DNA from: Buddleja alternifolia
Lineage: Eukaryota > Streptophyta > Magnoliopsida > Lamiales > Scrophulariaceae
NCBI GenBank assembly: GCA_019426215.1
Contig: CM033393.1
Coordinates: 7,660,046-7,724,045 of the forward strand
Reading direction: 5' to 3'
Length of the DNA: 64,000 nucleotides
Position 1 is the stretch's first letter. Every line of letters starts with the position of its first letter. The position numbers and the translations under genes are program-made. Below, piece after piece: positions 26,112 to 37,260 of this stretch. A model generated the notes under the pieces. That model was not told where the DNA came from. It saw only the letters and a program-made list of their open reading frames with translations, and did no database searches.

Positions 26112-26221
26112 TTGCCCACCAACACAACCCTCACGTCGGCAGAGGGAATCGAACACACAACCTTCTAAGGGGAAGTGGTCCGTCCTTACCAACTGAGTCA
26201 ACTTCTGTTGACAACTATTTA

Positions 26222-26455
26222 TGTTAAATACGAGGTTAATCACCCAAAAAAAAATACGAGGGCAAATAAATTGCTCGAGGTACGAGGTTAATCACCAAAA
26301 AAAAAATACGAGGGCAAATAAATTGCTCGAGGTACGAGGTTAATCAACAAAAAAAAAGATAAATACAAGGCCAAATAAATTGCTCGAGGTACGAGGTTAA
26401 TCACCCAAAAAAAAAAGATAAATACGAGGGCAAATAAATTGCTCGAGAGGTAAAA
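26222..26455. repeat. minisatellite, about four units of 52-62 bp
   Basis: Units contain TACGAGGTTAATCAC, a run of A, then GAGGGCAAATAAATTGCTCG. Four units are present here, but the sister segment near 39983-40050 has only one, so the array expanded after duplication. Confidence 0.8.
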
Positions 26456-26503
26456 GTACTTCTATATTTGTTTTTGACAAGTAAAATACCTTTATATTAT
26501 TTA

Positions 26504-27091
26504 GGAAAAATTAGACAAACACCCACTGCTATAATAGGTAATTACACAAATTTACCTTCTTATAATTGAAATTACAAATATCTAACTCACTATATTGCAT
26601 TTACGTCAATGATCAAACAGTACTAAATGATATTTTTGCCCTTCACTTAAATTATTTTAAAAAAAAAACTGGAATAATATTTTCATTACGGCCATACCCC
26701 CTCTTATAATGTGTAATTACCAAAAAAAAAAAAAAAACCTCTTGTTTTTTAAATTACCAACACTCCCTACAGGGGCTAATTGTGAGGGTTTTATGGGTTA
26801 CAATGTAAGAATTTTTTAATACATGTGTGATAATTGTAAAAAGTGCATTACAATAGGGGAGGTTTGTGTAATTTCAAAAATATAATAAGGGAGGTTGGTG
26901 TAATTTTTTCTAAATAATATTTGAACAGGAGCATTTTTGAAAGTTCACGTAATGATGTCATCAAGAAACTGATCTCAGGGGGGTAAATGTAATTTTCAAT
27001 TATAGTGAGTTGGATGTTTGTAATTTCAATTATAAGAGGATCAATTTGTGTAATTATCTATTATAGCAGTGGGTGTTGGTGTAATTTTCCC
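26504..27091. mobile_element. MITE with 9-bp target duplication and empty site
   Basis: Inverted ends (AGACAAACACCCACTGCTAT and ATAGCAGTGGGTGTTGGTG) bound a 588-bp element flanked by TATTATTTA at 26495-26503 and 27092-27100. The paralogous segment has a single uninterrupted TATTATTTA at 40092-40100. A 9-base duplication indicates Mutator-type mobilisation. Confidence 0.88.
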
Positions 27092-27153
27092 TATTATTTA
27101 TGTACACCATCTTGCCTTCACATATATAATTTTTTTTTATGTACGTGTGAATT

Positions 27154-27185
<32 letters not shown>

Positions 27186-27187
27186 CT

Positions 27188-27382
27188 TTTTTTTTAATTC
27201 AGGACAAAGGGGGATACACTAATTATCTAACCCAAAAAACTCAGGTTGATAGTAATGTCACAAAAACTCTATCTAACTCCATAAAGGAGGGGAGAGCTAC
27301 AATTGTGGCAGATTGGATTCGGACTCAGAACCTCTCATATAAAGTGAGAGGCGGATACTACTAGACCAACAAGTCTTGGTAT
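27188..27382 (-). mobile_element. tRNA-derived SINE
   Basis: On the minus strand it starts with TTGTTGGTCTAGTAGTATCC (A box) and GGTTCTGAGTCCGAATCC (B box) and ends in an A tail (T run at about 27188-27196 on the plus strand). The two internal Pol III boxes and the tail define the SINE; it is not a functional tRNA gene. Confidence 0.72.
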
Positions 27383-27385
27383 ATT

Positions 27386-29525
27386 ATTATTTTTTTTGGT
27401 GAAAAGACAAAATTACAAGCTAAAAAACACTACAAGGAGGACTTAGCATCCTCTAACAACTAAGGTTTCAACTCATCTGAGGAAACTCCCAAACCCGATT
27501 TCGAAAATCACTCGCTTGGCCCAACTTTGCTAAGGCATCCGCGCACACATTCTTTTCTCAAAATATATGCTTAAACTGACTAGTCCAACGTTTGTCCAGA
27601 AGCTCTCTACAGTCTCCAATTATACCTCCAAGAGGGCGGTCCTCAATTTGCCCCCTTTCTAACCAAATTCCAGACTACTTCGGAGTTCACCTCCACCATA
27701 ATCTTACTCGGTCTGCGCTCCCAAGCTAAACGAAGTCCCTCACAAAGTGCCAAGAGTTCCGCCACCGTTACAGAATATTTCCCAATTTTTCTACTAAATC
27801 CAAGAATCCAGCCACCTTTCTTGTCTCTAACAAGTCCTCCGATTGAAGCACAATCTGTGTCCCTTATATAGCTTCCGTCAGTATTAATTTTCCACCAACC
27901 CGGTGGAGGAAGATTCCATTCCAAGTTTCCCGTACAGCCTTAGCCTTTACATTCCCCAAAGGAAAGGCTAAATTAATATCTGTTGCAAGCCGCTTGATCT
28001 CAAGCAACACTTCTTTCAAATGTGTATTTTTACCCGAAAAGACAAAGGAGTTCCGGCATCTCCATAGTGTCCAAATCGTGGCCAAAAAGACATGCAGCCA
28101 CGGCAATTGTGGAAGTAATGTATTATCCATCTTTCTCATAATATTGGATCTTATCCAATCTGCCCATGGTACAGCCATAAACTCGAAGAATAGAGATGGT
28201 GTGACAATGAATTCCCACGTTTCCTTTGAAAGTCGATAGCTCCTAAGCGCATGGATTTGATCTTCACGACCTTATCTGAAGGTGCAATGTGACGATCAGA
28301 CCTAAGCGCATTTGTTACCATACCATTGTGATGGTACAACCACAAGAATAGTTTTAATTTGAGATGACACTTCATCCTCCAAATCCAAGCCCAATTCAGA
28401 TTCTCCAAATCATTGAAACCCGCAAGAAGAGTGTTATATGCTAACTTACATGTGAATTTGCCATTTGGTGGGGCATTCCAAATTCTCCTATCCTTCCCAA
28501 GCCGCTGTTAGGGGATAAGAACATGCAAAATCCGTTCCTTAACATGCAAAGGGATTGGAGTTTTAACCTTGTCAATATTCCAAGCCCGGTTTTGATCAAG
28601 AACATCACTTACTTGGAGGTTAATCTCCTCATCAAGGATATCACCATCACTGAAATCCCAAAGGAAGTCTTTCCCGATCCACCTATCAAACCAAAATGAG
28701 ATAATTTCTCCTTTCCCATCTTTCTAAAGCATATTCTCCGCTACTAATTTAAAACTACGGACTATCCCCCGCCATTGTGGAGAAGCATCAAGAGGTGGTG
28801 AATGTTCCATGGTGTCATTTTTCCGAAGATACTTTTTCCAAAACACTTCTCTCCATATCTTCTTATTCCCATTGAGCATTTTCCAACCAATTTTAGCCAA
28901 GAGAGACATGTTTATTTTCCTTGCCTCCCTTAGCCCAAGTCCACCCGCTCCTTTTGGTTTAGTCACAATTTCCCATCTAATCGGATCGATTTTCCAACAA
29001 TTCCCATCTGAAGCCCAAAGAAAGGCGCGATTTAACTTATCTAGATGGTTACATATGGAAGTCGGGACCCATGAAGATTGCACGACATAAGAAGGCATTG
29101 CGGACGTAACTGCTTGGATAAGGGTAGCACGTCCCGCAAGATTTAACATTTTCGCCGTCCACGTTGATAATCTAGCTTGAACATGATCAATTAGACCCCT
29201 ATAAAGTCCCGGACCTGCTCATTCGTGTACTAGGGGAACTCTGAGATATTTTCATAGGTCCACGGTACACCCGAATCCAAGACGCCCAGCAATACATCTT
29301 TGTAGCCCCCGCTTAGTATTCTTGGAGAAGAAAACCCTCGATTTTTGTTTGTTGACCAGCAACCCCGAATGAAGACAAACTTCATCAAGAATCCACATAA
29401 TGGTGTTCACGTTCTCCCTATCCGCCCTTACCACAAAGAGTAGGTCATTCGCAAAGAAGAGATGTGAAAACCTTGGTCCCCAACGACAAATAGATAAAGG
29501 TTTCCATCGCCCATCAATCACTTCT
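27386..29525 (-). pseudogene. L1-type LINE, 5'-truncated, RT to RNase H
   Basis: The protein fragments follow non-LTR order. RT C-terminal part at 29252-29521 has HLFFANDLLFVVRA, where the catalytic FADD is mutated to FAND. The post-RT region at 28724-29149 has AGRATLIQAVTSAMPSYVVQ and PKGAGGLGLREARKINMSLL. A middle segment is at 28151-28408. RNase H is at 27643-27924, with WWKINTDGSYIRDTDCASIG and SVTVAELLALCEGLRLAW. A T run at about 27386-27395 is the poly(A) tail on the opposite strand. Frame breaks near 28720, 28410 and 27900 make it dead. The endonuclease half is missing, as in ordinary 5' truncation. Confidence 0.9.
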
Positions 29526-29610
29526 TGTTCGGGAAAATTAAATTAATAATATAAAAAAAAGAAAAATCAGAAAATATTAGAAAAAGGATCGGAATCAGAT
29601 ACTAGTATAT

Positions 29611-29722
29611 TACGACATGGGGTATGTCGTCTCAGCTAAGAGACAACATACCCTATGTCGTCTCTTACAATAATTTTTTTTTTAATTTAATGAGAGACGA
29701 CATATGCTATGTCGTCTCTCAT
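29611..29722. repeat. cluster of short GACGACATA palindromes
   Basis: Three imperfect palindromes of about 23-29 bp (29611-29633, 29641-29666 and 29693-29721) share GACGACATA...TATGTCGTC. Such clusters are typical of subterminal regions of plant DNA transposons. It may mark the left terminal region of the Mutator-like element or an unrelated relic. Confidence 0.55.
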
Positions 29723-29994
29723 TAATTTTTTTATATATATTATTCAGCTGCAACTTTGCATCCTTTTTTTTGTATTTTCAGGCTGCAAATTTACAGCCTT
29801 TAATTTGCTTTTTTTTTCTTTTAGTCCATGCGCACCCCCCCCCCCCCCCAAAAAAAAAAACCCCACCCAGCCATTTGCATTTCCTTTCTTCATCCCTCAA
29901 AATCACACAACCTTTCTCTCTTTCTCTTTCTCTTCTTCCACCATTGTTACAAAGTTTTTTTGTTCATTTTTAAACGAACTTTCTCCATCATCAA

Positions 29995-30240
29995 TCAAGA
30001 AATTAAGGTAAATTTCTTTTTTTCATTCATTTATACTTTTAAATTTGTTATATGTAGAGTTTGTATATTTTATTTTATTTTTGTAATGGTATAGTAATTT
30101 AGGGTTGAAAACTTGAATTTGTAGTGATAAATTTGATTTGTTAGATATAATTTTTGAATTAATAGGTTGATTTTTTATTTTTAGGTTCAATTTTGACTTT
30201 TAGGTATAATGTCAATTTTTAGTGTTATATTTGAATTATT
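29995..30240 (+). repeat. left arm of the inverted repeat, leader and intron start
   Basis: Shared words with the reverse complement of 38310-38545 include GAAATTAAGGTAA, TTTGTAA, GGGTTGAAA.CTTGAATTT, ATAAATTTGATTTGTTA and TTTGACTTTTAGG.ATAATGTC, in the same order and spacing. GAAATTAAG|GTAAAT looks like a leader-intron donor for the PMD gene. Confidence 0.75.
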
Positions 30241-31560
30241 TGGTATAATGTTGGAATTGGTTGGTATAATTTTTGAATTAATAGGTTGATTTTTGAATTT
30301 TAGGTTCAATTTTGACTTTTAGATGTAATGTCAATTTCTAATGTTATTTTTGAATTACTTGGTATAATGTTGGAATTGGTTGGTATAATTTTCTAAATGT
30401 TCGTTATAATTTGAATTTGTAGTGTTTAATTTCAAATTGTTAGGTTTGAATTCTAGTTGGTAGGTTTAATTTGAAATTGTTTGGTATAAGTTCAAATTAA
30501 CAGGCTTAATTTCGAGTAGTTAGATTTATTTTTGAATAGGTTGGTATATTTTGCAATTGTTTGGTATAATGTTCGAATTAGTTGGTATAATTTGAATTTA
30601 TAGGTTTAATTTCAAATTGTTAGGTTTGATTTCGAGTTGTTAGGTTTAATTTAGAATTGTTCAGTATAAATACTTTTATTGGGCTTAATTTGGAGTTAGC
30701 TTTAATTTTAAATTGGTTGCTATATTTTTGAAAATGTTTGGTATAATGTTCTAATTAGTTGGTATAATTTTTTAAGGGATTAATGCAAAAAAAAACCCCT
30801 GTGTTAATGTGAAAATGCAAAAAAAAACCTGTGTTAACGAAATAGGTTAAAAACCACCCCGTGTTCTTAAAAAGTTTGCAAACAGTGGATTTTTGGAAAA
30901 AAAAAGTGCGTGTTTTTCATGTTTTTCACCTTTAATGACATGCTTCTTTATTTGGAGAGTGTATAAATGACAAAAAAACATGTCATTAAAGGTGAAAAAC
31001 ATGAAAAATACGCACTTTTTTTTTTCAAAACTCCACCGTTTGCAGACTTTTTAAGAACACAGGGTGGTTTTTAGCCTATTTCGTTAACACGGGTTTTTTT
31101 TTGCAATTTCACATTAACACAGGTTTTTTTTTTTGCATTAATCCCATTTTTTAATTGTTTGGTATAATTTGAATTTATAGGTTTGATTTCGAATTGTTTG
31201 GTTTGTTTTCGAGTTGTTAGGTTTAATTTTGAATTGGATGGAAGAGTTTTCTAAACGTTTGAATTAATAGGTTTAATTTGGAGTAGTTAGGTGTAGATTC
31301 GATTAGTAGTTTAAATTAGTATGTTTAAATTCAATTTTTTTTTCATTTCTAAGTGCAATCTCCAATTTTTAGCTATAATCTCTAATAGTATGTTTAAATT
31401 CCTTTTTTTAGGTATACTTTTCAAATTCTTAGGTATAATCTCTAAATTTTAATTTGTATGTATAATCTTTATTGATTAGGTATAATTTGTAATTAGCGTG
31501 TTTAATTTTTAATTAATAGATACAATTTAATTTACTAAATATTAAGTGTAATTTATATCG
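30241..31560 (+). repeat. AT-rich intron built of GGTATAATTT/AGGTTTAATTT units
   Basis: Dozens of imperfect 15-25-bp units of the type TTGGTATAATTTTTGAATT and TAGGTTTAATTTCGA fill the intron of the PMD gene. A shorter, mirrored series (AATTATACCTA and similar) fills the matching stretch at about 38040-38520. The MITE at 30776-31145 interrupts the series. Confidence 0.7.
30776..31145. mobile_element. MITE, GGGATTAATGC family, 9-bp duplication
   Basis: A 370-bp inverted-repeat element runs from GGGATTAATGC to GCATTAATCCC, with ATTTTTTAA on both sides (30767-30775 and 31146-31154). The arms share ACCTGTGTTAACGAAATAGG and CACCTTTAATGACATG. It belongs to one family with 56630-57011, which has the same internal words. 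The 9-base duplication points to Mutator-type transposition. Confidence 0.9.
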
Positions 31561-31601
31561 TAGAATGTAAATTAACATTCTTGTGGATATGTAAATGCAG
31601 G

Positions 31602-32345
31602 ATGGCTGAGCGTAATGTATATGGCCCGGTTGATGGGAGCGTATTGTATGATCAGGACAATCATGTATCTGAGGCAGTTGCTGATCATCCAGACTTCACT
31701 TATCATGTCCGGCGAGCTGACTCTGCATATTTCTCAGTTGTCTATGAATCTCCTTTACATCATCGCGTCAAGGTAAAGCTTGATGAGATGGGGTTTTATA
31801 GGGTATACCAGTTACCTCATGTTAAAAACGACCTTGGCCTTGTGAAGGCCCTAATTGAGAGATGACGCCCAGAGACGAACACATTTCATTTTAAGATCGG
31901 AGAGGCTACGATAACTCTCCAAGATATTGCAATTTTGTATGGTCTACCAGTTGATGGTAGAGCTGTAGTTGCATATCGGCACTTCGAAGTAGATGAAGAT
32001 TACGCCTTATATGTATTTGAACAATTAGGACTGTACTTATTACCTGCAGATTTCGTGCACGGTCATAGAATACCAGTCCAAAAACTTGTTACCCATGTTT
32101 TGAGTGCGCCTCAACAAATAAATGATCAATCTGAAGAATTTGTAGTTGATCAGGTAGCCCGTTGTTGGGCCTTTTTGTTGCTCGGGAGTGTGATGTGTGC
32201 TGACACCACAGGAGATGTTATTCCTGTAGTGTGGTTGAGTTTGTTTGAAGATATAAACTTAGCACACACATACAGTTGGGGGAGTGCGGTATTGGCTCAT
32301 TTGTACCGAGAATTGGCGAATGGTTCCCCGAGTAGAATGCAATAA
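31602..32345 (+). pseudogene. plant mobile domain (PMD) gene of the MULE, broken and truncated
   Basis: After a splice acceptor (AATGCAG|GATGG) the frame reads MAERNVYGPVDGSVLYDQDN, later RPETNTFHFKIGEATITLQD, DIAILYGLPVDGRAVV and CWAFLLLGSVMCAD, and ends TYSWGSAVLAHLYRELANGS. This is the order of motifs in the PMD (aminotransferase-like) domain found in Arabidopsis MAIN/MAIL1 and in transposons. A stop at about 31863 (TGA where a Trp, TGG, is expected before RPET) interrupts it. The usual C-terminal third after 'LYREL' is missing, replaced by the 190-bp tandem repeats. MAIN-type proteins act in transposon silencing and genome stability; the role of transposon-borne copies is not settled. Confidence 0.85.
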
Positions 32346-32359
32346 TGTTCCCAAGTAGA

Positions 32360-33065
32360 ATTGGCGAAATGAGCCAAATCTTATGGTTTCACAAAGTTCA
32401 TAACATCACCTACAAGTTTTGGGTTCAGCTCGTAGTCAAAAAACACACAGAAACAGGCCAAATACGAGCCATAAAATGGGAAAAAATGTTTTTTTTTTTT
32501 ACACAAAACAGCTCAAGTGGGGCACGTTTGCATGGCCATATTTCTTCACTCGGGCATCAAAATGAACCAAATCTTATGGTTTCACAAAGTTCATAACATC
32601 ACCTACAAGTTTTATGTTTAGCTCGTAGCCAAAAAACACACAAAAACAGGCCAAATACGAGCTAGAAAATGGAAAAAAAATATTTTTTTTACACAAAACA
32701 GCTCATGCGGGGCACATTTGCGTGGCCATATTTCTTGACTCGGGCATCAAAATGAGCCAAATCTTATGGTTTTACAAAGTTCATAACATCACCTACAAGT
32801 TTTATGTTCAGCTCATAGCCAAAAAACGCACAGAAACAGGCCAAATACGAGCCAGAAAATGGAAAAAAAATATTTATTTTACACAAAACAGCTCAGGCGG
32901 GGCACGTTTGCGAGGCCATATTTCTTTGCTCGGGTATCAAAATGGGCCAAATCTTATGTTTTCACAAAGTTCATAACATCACCTATAACTATAAGTTTTG
33001 TGTTCAGCTCCACAACAAAAAACGCACAGATACAAGCCAAATACGAGCCACAAAATCAACAAAAA
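32360..33065. repeat. tandem repeat, about 190 bp x 3.7
   Basis: The word GAGCCAAATCTTATGG and its variants recur at about 32372, 32563, 32753 and 32943, with spacings of 190-191. Each unit includes TTCATAACATCACCTA and CCATATTTCTT.  It lies exactly between the 3' ends of the two convergent genes. The open frames in it are repeat translations, not genes. Confidence 0.9.
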
Positions 33066-33737
33066 TAAATGTCTCATATGAAAAATCTAAGTCTAATTTG
33101 AGTCTAAGTCGCGCCAGTCCATCTCGTTGGGAATCCGAGTGCTCCGTTTCCTGCCCACAATAGGCTCCTTCCTCAGATTAGGGTCATGGACCAACTCAAA
33201 ATTGGGAGTATCCCAATAATGTGATCCAAGCAATGGATAGAACCTCCCTTGATATGTTTTCAAATATTCGAAGCTCATGTAATGTTTTTCAACATACTCA
33301 GTCGGCCTAAGCTCTATTTCTATACATAATTTCATTGCATGCGAGCATAGAATTCGATGAAGACTCCATTTTCCACAAGAGCAATATTTAGCTTTGATGT
33401 CGAACGCGTAATGATGATTACCGGACCCTATTTGTCGGGGCATTTTAACGGCACCCGTGTAATGCAACCAAGAATAAACTTCTACCTTGTGATTTTGAGA
33501 TTTTTTGGTCCACTCATTAAACATTTTAAGTGCATATGTCGTGAAAGGTTGTGCCCTCATTGCCAAAGTCATTCGCACTCGATCAGCAAAATATTCAACA
33601 ATACGATGAAATGTGCACTCCACAATTGATGTGGGTGGAAGATGTCGAGTACCTTTCAACACATTATTTAAGCTTTCTCCCTTGTTCGTCGTCATAATAC
33701 CTTTGCGCATCCCTCCATCATATGCCAGTGTCCACTT

Positions 33738-35504
33738 TGTTAGGATTATGCCCTCAGATGCCATAGAGGATAGTATGAATAGGACATTTATCTTGTATTG
33801 AACTTAAATATTATTTATAATAAAAGTCATCATTTAAGTTTTCACATAATTCTTATCTGCATCTATAAGTTGTGTAAAATATTTTGTCCATATTTTCAGT
33901 GTGATCTCTCTACTTCCTATGGGATAGGAAGAGTGGCACTAGAGAGATCGATTTTGATTACTAAAACAAGTTCGCAAGTAATATGAAGTCTTTAATGGAC
34001 AAATAAAGACTTCGAATACTTGTACAATCTTAACTCCGACATGGGAGTGCCTGTCTAGTATCATGGGATGATAGGAGATTAAGATTGTAGGCACATCAGT
34101 GGAACTGATATGCTCATACACGACTCGCATCGGTTTTGTCACATGGGTTTTCACTCTATGACTATCAATGAAAGAACTGATTATGCGTAATAGGTATATG
34201 TGAACCTTTGACCTGAAGTATCAGGCTGAAGATGCATTTGTGACGTCAAGTCTTTCACTAGAGTAGTTAGACCCAATTCACCCATTGGGCGGGTCAACCT
34301 CGAAATGTGGATTTGATGGGCAAGTGGTAGTCTTAGCAGATATCTAAGAGGGATGTGTTCTCTCATATGTGAATGAAAATGTACCCTATGTAATTATAGA
34401 TAAATAGAGATCAAAGTCTTTGGCCAAAGCAAACGAGACGATTGTGCTAGGCACCAACACCAAATCGATCTCAATGATCTCGTATTATTATAATTTATAC
34501 ATATGGTCAAGTCCAGTGAGTTTGACATAACCATGACTCTCACTTGACCGGGGAACGTGAACGAAGGGTTTATAAATACACGGTATTTACGATTGAAAGG
34601 TTGTGGAATGATCCATTCATTCGTATTTCATTTGGGTTACGAAGTGGGCCACATGACTGACTAAGTGTTACCCACTTCCTTTGGTTTCCTCTCATTGCCA
34701 AATGAAACGAATTTAAAAAGTCGCGCTAGAGAATTGATGAAAAAAATTAAAAAAGGGATTTTCTATTTTATTTTCGAGATATTTAATTTATTGGATAAAT
34801 TAAATAATTAATTGCTTATTGGATAAGATAATTAATTATTGGATAAGATTAATTATTAATTAATTTTTTAGAGAAATATATTAATGAATTAATTTATCTA
34901 ATTAATTTTATTATTTAATTAATATTTATTTATTGGATAAATAATTAATTGAATAAAGAAATTAACAAGATAAAAGAATTTCAGGCCCTACATGGGGCAT
35001 CCAGAGGACGCCCATTAGGCTAGGTTGGATGATCAAATTGGTTTCTTTTATTTTGTCTTGGTCAACAAGTCATTGAGTTATAAAAGGGCTCTCTTGACTT
35101 TAACCTAAAAAAGTGAAATCAATTACATGAATTGTAACTCTCCAAAGAATAGAAGAAGAAAAATATCCTCCCTCTCTATACACCAAAGTCGTCGCCCCTA
35201 TAGAGAACAAGAAGAGAATTTTTAATCATCAATTTGCGCGTGATAATTTAGAGGCAATGTAATTCATTGTTGGATTCATCTACAACTTCAAGAATTGAAG
35301 AACACGAGGGTTGAAGAATTCAAGAAGTTCATCAATCTAAAGTTCAAAAGAAGAATTGGATTCTCCTACCACCTCGCGTCAACAGGTAAGTCGGATTTAC
35401 TAGTTAATACATGTTTGAGATTCAATCATGTGAATTAGAGTACACTTTTGGATTTTTAATTAAATTTTTGAAATCGTTCATGTGTTTTTACGTGAAACCC
35501 AACA
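33738..35504 (+). mobile_element. solo LTR of Copia inside the MULE transposase
   Basis: It begins TGTTAGG and ends CCCAACA, with target duplication CACTT at 33733-33737 and 35505-35509. Its opening and inner blocks match the Copia LTRs at 12633 and 16803. No internal retroelement sequence remains, so it is a solo LTR left by LTR-LTR recombination. It has removed nothing: transposase coding resumes on both sides. An AT-rich TTAATTAATT tract occupies about 34770-34970. Confidence 0.93.
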
Positions 35505-36908
35505 CACTTTTCTTGTGGGGATAGCTTTCAAATAATTCAACGCAACCGGATCCTTATTACCAATGAGTTCCATTGCTTGGTCAAACTTTCGGACGTTATG
35601 TGCCATACCCGCCGCATAACAGAGTTCCTTCATAGCTTTGCTTTTGAATTGAGCATTGAAGTTTGAACTCGCATGTCGTAGGCAATATCTATGAGCTCCC
35701 AGGGACGGGGAAAATACGGGCATAAATCGAGTGGCATTTAATAAGACCTTATGACGATCGGAAATAAAGCAAACACCTTCATCAGACATCAAAAAATGTT
35801 TGCAGATCAATTGCAGAAACTATAACCAAGACTCGTTTGACTCATTATCAACGATAGCGAATGCTAGAGGCAAAATATTCTGATTTTCATCCAGAGTTGA
35901 TGCGCATAAGAACTTAGCCTTGTGTCGTGCGTACAAATGAGTCTCGTCAACACATATGACTCTTCGGCAATGTCGAAATCCATCTATACATGGCTTGAAC
36001 GCCCAAAACATAAATTTTAGTATTTTTGGATTTTGATTTGGTCTTTTGTGCCGCCATTCAACAACCGTCCCCAGATTCCACTTCTGGATTGCTCCAAAAA
36101 ATTTAGGCAACCTTGTAACAGAATCCTCCCACGTCCCGTATATAATCTCATTTGCACGTCGCAAACTGTACCAAGCCTTCCCATATAAAATATCGAATTT
36201 CCATTTTTTCGACACCGTTTGCCTAATTAGACCAACCTTATATGAAAGATCCTTCCTAACTTCTGGTAAAATTTCATTTGCGATCATGTTTATGTCCAAG
36301 TTAAAGTGATTCTTCGAACAATCTTTGAAGAAGCATTCATGTGACCCTTCGTACCTTGTAATTTCCCAAAAATTAGTACTCTTCTTTAAACTTCCCCACA
36401 GTTTAAAACGGCATCCATTTTTGCATTCTACAGTATACACTGTAGGATTACTAATTGTCACCTTAAACTCGCGCCATGCATGTTGCAGGTGGTAGTCTTT
36501 CACTGCTGCTTGCAAGCCGAGCTTGTTGTAAAAAACTTGGCCCAAACGAAGATTACTTTTTGCATGATCGTAAGTTATTCTCCGGCTCAAACCTGAACTT
36601 TCTCGATGTAGTGAATCTCCTTCTACTTCTGAGTATGTGGTGGAATAGAATGGGATCACTTCATGAAGTCTTTCTTCGTGACTTGTGGGAGGGACATCTT
36701 CATTCATCGGTACATTAGTCTCAGCATCTTCATCCTCATCCATCATTGCATTGTCCAAGTTTTCTTCCAACTCGCGGTCTAAAAGATGATGGATCGAACA
36801 GTCAGTATCACTTTCGTCGTCACTCCCAATATCATCATTCTGAACGTCTGCAAAATCACTAGACCCAAAATTGGGATGCTCAAAGTCATGACGACTATGT
36901 CTAGATGG

Positions 36909-37260
36909 ACCTGCAATTAAAGATAAATATGATGACGGTATGTAAAAATAAGAATAACAAGTCATGAATCAAAGGAATACAACAAGTATAAAACTTATTA
37001 GAAGATTCATAATTACTTGCTCCCACGTCAGGAATTACAAAATTCCTCAAACGAGGATTTTCCAAAGGGGAATTTTGCGTAGACGGATCTACAATTAAAA
37101 ATAAATATGATGATAGTATGTAAAAATAAGAATAACAAGTCACGACTAAAACGAATACAACAATTGAAGAAACTTATTAGAAGATTCATAATTACCTGGT
37201 TGCATGTCAGGAACAAAAGGGGAATTTTGTACATTTTGAAAACGCCCAAACAAATGACCT
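36909..37260 (-). repeat. tandem exon-intron duplication in the MULE gene
   Basis: A unit of about 175 bp, containing one small exon and its intron, occurs twice in direct order (near 36909-37082 and 37083-37255). Both copies share ATAAATATGATGA..GTATGTAAAAATAAGAAT and ACTTATTAGAAGATTCATAATTAC. The resulting protein has repeated short segments of the FVxPD type. It is an exon-duplication event, not separate genes. Confidence 0.75.

Larger units (their letters stand above)
24706..26211 (-). mobile_element. tRNA-derived SINE split by an hAT-like element
   Basis: Read on the minus strand from 26211, the head has RNA polymerase III promoter boxes: TGACTCAGTTGGTAAGG (A box) and GGTTGTGTGTTCGATTCCC (B box). 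The body resumes left of the insertion with the plant SINE-like ending GTAGGTGGCCGAAGTTGACC and a T/A-rich tail. Both ends are flanked by CAACTATTTA (24696-24705 and 26212-26221), and that word is single in the paralogous copy at 39968-39977, so the boundaries are firm. Confidence 0.82.
24580..27160. repeat. duplicated segment, copy 1 (with insertions)
   Basis: About 330 bp of host sequence here, split by a SINE, a minisatellite expansion and a MITE, matches 38918-40160. Shared anchors are CATTTAACA.GTGGGAGT, CGCTTTTCAACTATTTA, TTAAATACGAGGTTAAT, GCAAATAAATTGCTC and ACCATCTTGCCTTC. The relation is a duplication or a shared low-copy element; the insertions differ between the copies. Confidence 0.8.

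Noticed and set aside
26130..26205. tRNA gene (A and B boxes on the minus strand)
   Set aside because: The boxes are followed by SINE body and flanked by a target duplication; no cloverleaf expected.
27300..27382. tRNA gene on the minus strand
   Set aside because: Same reason: SINE head with A tail.
29704..30094. Small open frames with proline and phenylalanine runs
   Set aside because: They translate C, A and T runs in the leader region of the Mutator-like element.
32360..33065. CRISPR-like or satellite array
   Set aside because: Long 190-bp head-to-tail units without spacers in a plant transposon; ordinary tandem repeat.
33357..33801. Plus-strand frames within the MULE region
   Set aside because: Shadows of the transposase on the opposite strand; no motif of their own.
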